Part shown: in pieces, positions 11,530 to 14,703 of the stretch
How positions within the stretch are numbered: position 1 is the first letter of the stretch
How the letters are laid out: every line of letters begins with the position of its first letter
Assembly (NCBI GenBank): GCA_938046115.1
Contig: CALIXX010000004.1
Span: 1 to 14,703 of the forward strand
DNA length: 14,703 nt
Direction of reading: 5' to 3'
From: an uncultured Candidatus Saccharibacteria bacterium
GTDB lineage: Bacteria; Patescibacteriota; Saccharimonadia; Saccharimonadales; Saccharimonadaceae
Position numbers and translations under genes: made by a program
The notes under the pieces: model-generated
Seen by the model: the letters and a program-made list of their open reading frames with translations, nothing else
Databases searched by the model: none
Told to the model about the DNA's origin: nothing

Positions 11530-13062
11530 ATGGATCAGACACTTGCACAGGAGATTTTGCGTAGTGGTCAGAGTGCGCTGTTGACAGGGCCAGCGGGCAC
11601 AGGTAAGACATATATGTTGGGGCAGTTCATCCGCCAGTGCAAGGCGGATGGCAAGTATGTGTCCGTCACTGCCACGACGGGGCTTGCGGCGACACACCTG
11701 GGTGGTAGCACTATCCACGCATGGGCGGGGATTGGTATCCACGATAGCTTGCCGAACAATTTTTTTGATCACCTGTCGAAGACGCGGCGCGATATCATTG
11801 CTAAGACAGATGTGCTGATCATCGATGAGATTAGTATGTTGCACGACTACCGCCTGGATATGATCGACGAAGTGTGCCGCCGGGTGCGCGAGATGCCGAA
11901 TCAGCCTTTTGGCGGATTGCAGGTAGTGATGAGTGGGGACTTCTTTCAGCTACCGCCAGTTAATCGCGATGGCGGGCGGCAGGGGGGCTTTGTGGTGCAG
12001 TCGCAAGCTTGGCGACAGCTCGACCCAGCCATTCTGTACCTCGACCAGCAATACCGCCAGCAAAAGGGCGACGCTCTGCTAGATATCCTAACGGCTATGC
12101 GAGCTGGTGATCTGCGCCGACGCCATGCCGAGCAATTACTGGCTCGTACAGAGATAGAGCCACCTCACGAGAGCGACCTAACCGAGCTCCATACCGTCAA
12201 TATCGATGTCGATCGGATCAACCAAGCCCGCTTAACCGAGCTGCCTGGCGATGAAGTATTATATCAGCGCAGCAGCACTGGTGGGCAAAATTATGTCGAT
12301 GCGCTGCAGCGGAGTATTCTTGCGCCAGAAGTGCTAGTACTCAAGCGGGGGGCACTGGTGATGGCCATCAAGAACGACCAAGCGCGGCGCTTTGCTAATG
12401 GGAGCATTGGCCTGGTAGCAGACTTCGAGCCAGGCACAGACTACCCCGTGGTGGAGTTTCGTAATGGCCATGTGGTGACAATGCAGCCTGACACCTGGGA
12501 GCTGCGCGATGGTACGCGCAAACGAGCCAGCATCTCGCAGCTGCCACTGCGCCTGGCTTGGGCGATTACTGTGCACAAAAGCCAGGGGATGACGCTCGAT
12601 AGCGCACGCATCGACCTACGCAAAGCCTTTGTTCCGGGTATGGGCTATGTGGCACTGAGCCGCGTCAAAAGTCTCGACAATATATATCTCACTGGCATCA
12701 ACCGCATGGCGCTTACCATGAGTGATGAAGCGTATATCATTGATACGCAGCTTCGCACTCGTGCCGCCCAAGATGCCGAGCGCTTTGCCCATCTGCGCGA
12801 ACAGGCTGCTCAGCGTGCTACGATGCCGCAGAAGAAGCCAACGAGTAAAACTGGCAGCACCAGCTGGGCGGCCAAGATCGCCACAATGCGCCAGACCTAC
12901 CCTAACGCCTACAAACCATGGACAAAAGTCGACGATGAGACGCTCAAGCAGGCCTTCGTCCAGGGCGTGAGTATTCGCCAGCTCAGCCGTACTCTCGGCC
13001 GGCATGAAGGCTCGATAAAAATGCGACTGCAAAAGCATTTTGGCGAGGATGCGGTGCAGTAG
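11530..13062 (+). CDS. Pif1/RecD-like superfamily 1 DNA helicase with C-terminal DNA-binding domain
   Basis: 510 residues. SF1 helicase motifs in order: Walker A GPAGTGKT (20-27), motif Ia TATTGLAA (47-54), Walker B IIDEISML (97-104), motif III GDFFQLPPV (136-144), motif IV region LDQQYRQ, motif V AITVHKSQGMTLD (about 345-357) and motif VI GYVALSRVKS (372-381). Pif1-type enzymes are 5'-3' helicases that resolve G-quadruplexes, R-loops and stalled forks; that role here is by family. Residues about 462-505 (PWTKVDDETLKQAF...IRQLSRTLGRHEGSIKMRL) look like a small helix-turn-helix domain that could add DNA binding, as in several bacterial Pif1-like proteins. A low-complexity linker (about 425-450) joins the two parts. 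Leaderless start. Confidence 0.93.
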   Translation: MDQTLAQEILRSGQSALLTGPAGTGKTYMLGQFIRQCKADGKYVSVTATTGLAATHLGGSTIHAWAGIGIHDSLPNNFFDHLSKTRRDIIAKTDVLIIDEISMLHDYRLDMIDEVCRRVREMPNQPFGGLQVVMSGDFFQLPPVNRDGGRQGGFVVQSQAWRQLDPAILYLDQQYRQQKGDALLDILTAMRAGDLRRRHAEQLLARTEIEPPHESDLTELHTVNIDVDRINQARLTELPGDEVLYQRSSTGGQNYVDALQRSILAPEVLVLKRGALVMAIKNDQARRFANGSIGLVADFEPGTDYPVVEFRNGHVVTMQPDTWELRDGTRKRASISQLPLRLAWAITVHKSQGMTLDSARIDLRKAFVPGMGYVALSRVKSLDNIYLTGINRMALTMSDEAYIIDTQLRTRAAQDAERFAHLREQAAQRATMPQKKPTSKTGSTSWAAKIATMRQTYPNAYKPWTKVDDETLKQAFVQGVSIRQLSRTLGRHEGSIKMRLQKHFGEDAVQ

Positions 13063-13142
13063 CGCATTGCTATCTCAAAGTCCGGGGTCGTTTCATGCTT
13101 CTCAATAGATTACAGTAAACAAAAATGAATGTTCTTATAACA

Positions 13143-13180
13143 TGCTCAGCTCCTATACGAGCGTTGCAAACTTCTGAGCA
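13143..13180. repeat. Inverted repeat between the helicase and the switch gene
   Basis: TGCTCAG (13143-13149) and CTGAGCA (13174-13180) form a perfect 7-bp inverted repeat; AGCTCC is repeated directly next to each arm. It lies 19 bases upstream of the -35 at 13199, so it may be an operator or a weak terminator of the helicase mRNA. Confidence 0.45.
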
Positions 13181-13198
13181 GCTCCCGTAGTTTACTAA

Positions 13199-13251
13199 TT
13201 GACAAATCTCCTTGATATCTCTTACAATAAAGTAATCTAGACAATAAGGAG
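13199..13251 (+). promoter_or_regulatory. Consensus promoter and ribosome site of the switch gene
   Basis: Perfect TTGACA (13199-13204), 18 bases, TACAAT (13223-13228), start near 13235, then AAGGAG (13246-13251) five bases before the ATG at 13257. These signals drive an ATG that is out of frame with the long frame downstream. Confidence 0.8.
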
Positions 13252-13256
13252 AAAAT

Positions 13257-13289
13257 ATGGCAAATCCAGAGAGAGAGAGAGAGCCTTAA
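13257..13289 (+). other. 10-codon start frame cut short after the (AG)8 tract
   Basis: From the ATG with the good ribosome site the reading is MANPEREREP then TAA (13287-13289). With seven instead of eight AG units it would read MANPERERALTDSAERRSIE and on into the 13325 frame, which is open without a stop from 13283. Confidence 0.85.
13268..13283 (+). repeat. (AG)8 dinucleotide tract, candidate phase-variation switch
   Basis: Eight perfect AG units, starting 11 bases after the A of the ATG. Copy numbers 4, 7 or 10 join the two frames; 8 and 9 do not. Confidence 0.95.
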
Positions 13290-13324
13290 CAGACAGCGCT
13301 GAGCGCCGAAGTATAGAAGACTCC

Positions 13325-14083
13325 ATGATCATCCAATCGTTGGGCCGGTTGTCGACCCATCGCGTGATCACACCAGAAAATACATCACCAGGTACAGCTA
13401 GCATCATAAAACAACCGACAGGTGTCGCCTCCATCCGACAGAATAGTGTTTTCCTTAGCGCTCGAGAAAAGATGAAAGACACTAGTTTCATTATGTTAGG
13501 GTATGTAAAGGAATCTCAAGCGACCATGCGGCTTAATTCACATGATATTGCCTATGTAGAGATGAACTCGTCTGGAAGGGTATCTCTTGAAAAAAACGAG
13601 ACGGGTGTGATAGCGACGAGCGGGTTGATGGGCTGCACTGGTGTGGCTGGTTTTGCAAAAAATCGAGATGGAAAAATTCAATCATTTGTTTCGCATTATG
13701 ATGCTCTGAGTCAGGATAGCCGCATAACAAGAAAAGATAGTCCGGTCAATCGGGACCTCTATACTTTTCGCTCCCAAGTAGAAAAAGACGACACCCAAAA
13801 TACGCCATTGTATGTTGTTTCATATCCTGCATCGAGTTGCTATGATCAGGATTATGGTAAGCGACGGGGAGTGTTTCGAGAATGGCATTATATGGATCAG
13901 ATCAATACTACAATAGCGCAGCTGGGCAAAAACGCACAAGTCCTCCTCTTGCCATATGAGCTTAACTCGCAAGGTCACTCTCTTGCGAGTGGCCGTATGG
14001 ATGGCAAAGAAGGGATATTTTGGGATGGTGTCTATATTGATTTTGCTGACTATATTGGCGATACGGTAACTAACAAACAGTAA
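13325..14083 (+). CDS. Orphan protein, probably phase-variable and OFF here; possible Cys-His deamidase-like centre
   Basis: 252 residues from the first in-frame ATG; 274 if translation starts at 13257 with seven AG units. ATG 13325 has no ribosome site, so as written it should be poorly translated or silent. Family not recognised. TSGLMGCTGVAGFAKNRDG then SFVSHYDAL shows a Cys at the start of a strand and a His 20 residues later. This recalls the Cys-His dyad of CheD, CNF1 and BLF1 deamidases (the LSGC motif; here LMGC), a resemblance by eye only. Later blocks YVVSYPASSCYDQDYG and AQVLLLPYELNSQG look like core strands. No signal peptide. The gene is more A+T-rich than its neighbours, with many AAA/AAT codons, which may mean transfer. 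Confidence 0.7.
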   Translation: MIIQSLGRLSTHRVITPENTSPGTASIIKQPTGVASIRQNSVFLSAREKMKDTSFIMLGYVKESQATMRLNSHDIAYVEMNSSGRVSLEKNETGVIATSGLMGCTGVAGFAKNRDGKIQSFVSHYDALSQDSRITRKDSPVNRDLYTFRSQVEKDDTQNTPLYVVSYPASSCYDQDYGKRRGVFREWHYMDQINTTIAQLGKNAQVLLLPYELNSQGHSLASGRMDGKEGIFWDGVYIDFADYIGDTVTNKQ

Positions 14084-14112
14084 CAAGTTTAGTTATAAAG
14101 GTATAGTTGTAG

Positions 14113-14118
14113 TAGAAT
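14113..14118 (+). promoter_or_regulatory. -10 of the last gene, predicts a leaderless mRNA
   Basis: TAGAAT, six bases before the ATG at 14125, so transcription should start on the A of ATG. No clear -35. Confidence 0.5.
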
Positions 14119-14124
14119 AGCTAC

Positions 14125-14703
14125 ATGCATAACGAACCAAACACACAAACCCCCACCACCGATATCACCCCAGTAACGTCACCAGAGTCAGCTGCTGTGC
14201 CGCAGAGTGACGCAGATGTAGCTGCTTATGCCGAGGCTCAGCCAACAGATACTACCGCACAGTCTACGGCTGGCACATCTACCGATGCTACCGACATCTT
14301 CCTCTGGGCCAATCAAGCCGATCGCGACAAAGACCAGTTAGAGGTGGATCTCTTTCTCTTCACCAAGGGCTATACAGTGTATGCCACCAACTATGCGGCC
14401 GAGCTCAAGGCACAGCTCAAGGTGCTCTTCCTCTACGATATGATCACAGCGGTGCAGACGGGTGCAGCGACTGGCCTGATGGTGCGCGACTTTGAGGCGG
14501 CCAAGGCTGAGGAGAATGTTCTCGAGCGCACCACACTCGACCGGGTAGTGCACGCTCAAGAAGTCATCGAGCAGATCACTTACAGCGAGGCAGATCTTGA
14601 GACCTTCAACGAGGGTGACCATGAGTTTAAGAAGGTTAAGGGTATCATTGCGCAGGTCAAAATGGGCGTCGAGGTTGATGATGGCAATGGATTTGCCGTC
14701 ACC
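14125..14703 (+). CDS. Hypothetical protein, 3' end cut by window
   Basis: 193 codons open to the window edge. The first 55 residues are a low-complexity, Thr/Ser/Pro/Ala-rich tail (for example TPTTDITPVTSPESAAVP) that is probably disordered. From about residue 55 a folded domain begins (DIFLWANQADRDKDQLEVDLF), with alternating strands and acidic helices (VLFLYDMITAV, TLDRVVHAQEVIEQITYSE, FKKVKGIIAQVKM). No signal peptide, no membrane segment. I do not recognise the family. GC-rich codon use like the housekeeping genes suggests a resident gene. Confidence 0.75.
   Translation, partial: MHNEPNTQTPTTDITPVTSPESAAVPQSDADVAAYAEAQPTDTTAQSTAGTSTDATDIFLWANQADRDKDQLEVDLFLFTKGYTVYATNYAAELKAQLKVLFLYDMITAVQTGAATGLMVRDFEAAKAEENVLERTTLDRVVHAQEVIEQITYSEADLETFNEGDHEFKKVKGIIAQVKMGVEVDDGNGFAVT

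Noticed and set aside
12616..13038. 140-codon minus-strand frame in the helicase 3' part
   Set aside because: Shadow of helicase motifs V, VI and the C-terminal domain.
13287..13325. UGA or other stop recoding or ribosomal frameshifting to explain the split gene at 13257
   Set aside because: The blocking stop is TAA, no slippery heptamer or pseudoknot is seen, and a dinucleotide tract gives a simpler explanation.
1..14703. CRISPR array, insertion sequence or prophage
   Set aside because: No spaced direct repeats of 20-40 bases, no transposase, integrase or phage structural gene on either strand.

Overview
The window looks like a piece of chromosome from a small-genome bacterium of the Candidate Phyla Radiation. 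Candidatus Saccharibacteria (TM7) or a close relative is my best guess. This is an inference from the mix of compact housekeeping genes (a 336-residue MetK, hpt, rnhA, a Pif1-like helicase), a bulb-type lectin domain protein, many short orphan proteins, single-gene transcription units and about 50% GC. TGA ends rnhA as an ordinary stop, which argues against the UGA=Gly code of Gracilibacteria and Absconditabacteria. No rRNA, tRNA, CRISPR array, insertion sequence or prophage was seen.

Layout. 1-521: 3' end of a lectin-domain protein. 679-1446: DUF3800-type protein. 1447-1704: no gene, but a promoter-like site and a strong terminator that could bound a small RNA. 1705-2808: orphan protein A convergent with hpt. 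2908-5770: NUDIX hydrolase, four-helix membrane protein, small Lys/Ala-rich helical protein and a class I glutamine amidotransferase, mostly each with its own promoter. 5771-6175: structured non-coding stretch. 6176-6742: orphan protein C with an in-frame GGTGAT repeat. 6953-7344 (minus): a VOC/glyoxalase-fold gene broken by a 17-bp tandem duplication. 7782-8601: beta-rich orphan plus RNase HI, closed by an intrinsic terminator. 8757-9933: SAM-I riboswitch and metK. 10065-10805 (minus): orphan with a hydrophobic hairpin. 10954-11481: orphan protein B. 11530-13062: Pif1/RecD-like helicase. 13257-14083: an orphan gene whose strong start is separated from its main frame by an (AG)8 tract. 14125-end: start of an unrecognised gene.

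Most distinctive signals. (1) The (AG)8 tract at 13268-13283 puts the gene with the best promoter and ribosome site of the window out of frame; loss of one AG unit gives one continuous 274-codon frame, so this looks like a phase-variation switch seen OFF. Its product has a Cys...His arrangement that could be a deamidase or amidase centre. (2) A 17-bp perfect tandem duplication inactivates the VOC gene, and removing one copy restores a complete 124-residue protein. (3) About nine genes have a -10 box ending only 5-9 bases before the start codon, often with an extended TGn, which predicts leaderless mRNAs beside a minority of Shine-Dalgarno genes. (4) Orphans A, B and C share spaced motifs and may form an undescribed family. 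(5) The metK riboswitch terminator contains the ribosome site and its T-run touches the ATG. Genes mostly act alone; the only tight pair is the orphan at 7782 with rnhA (one base apart).
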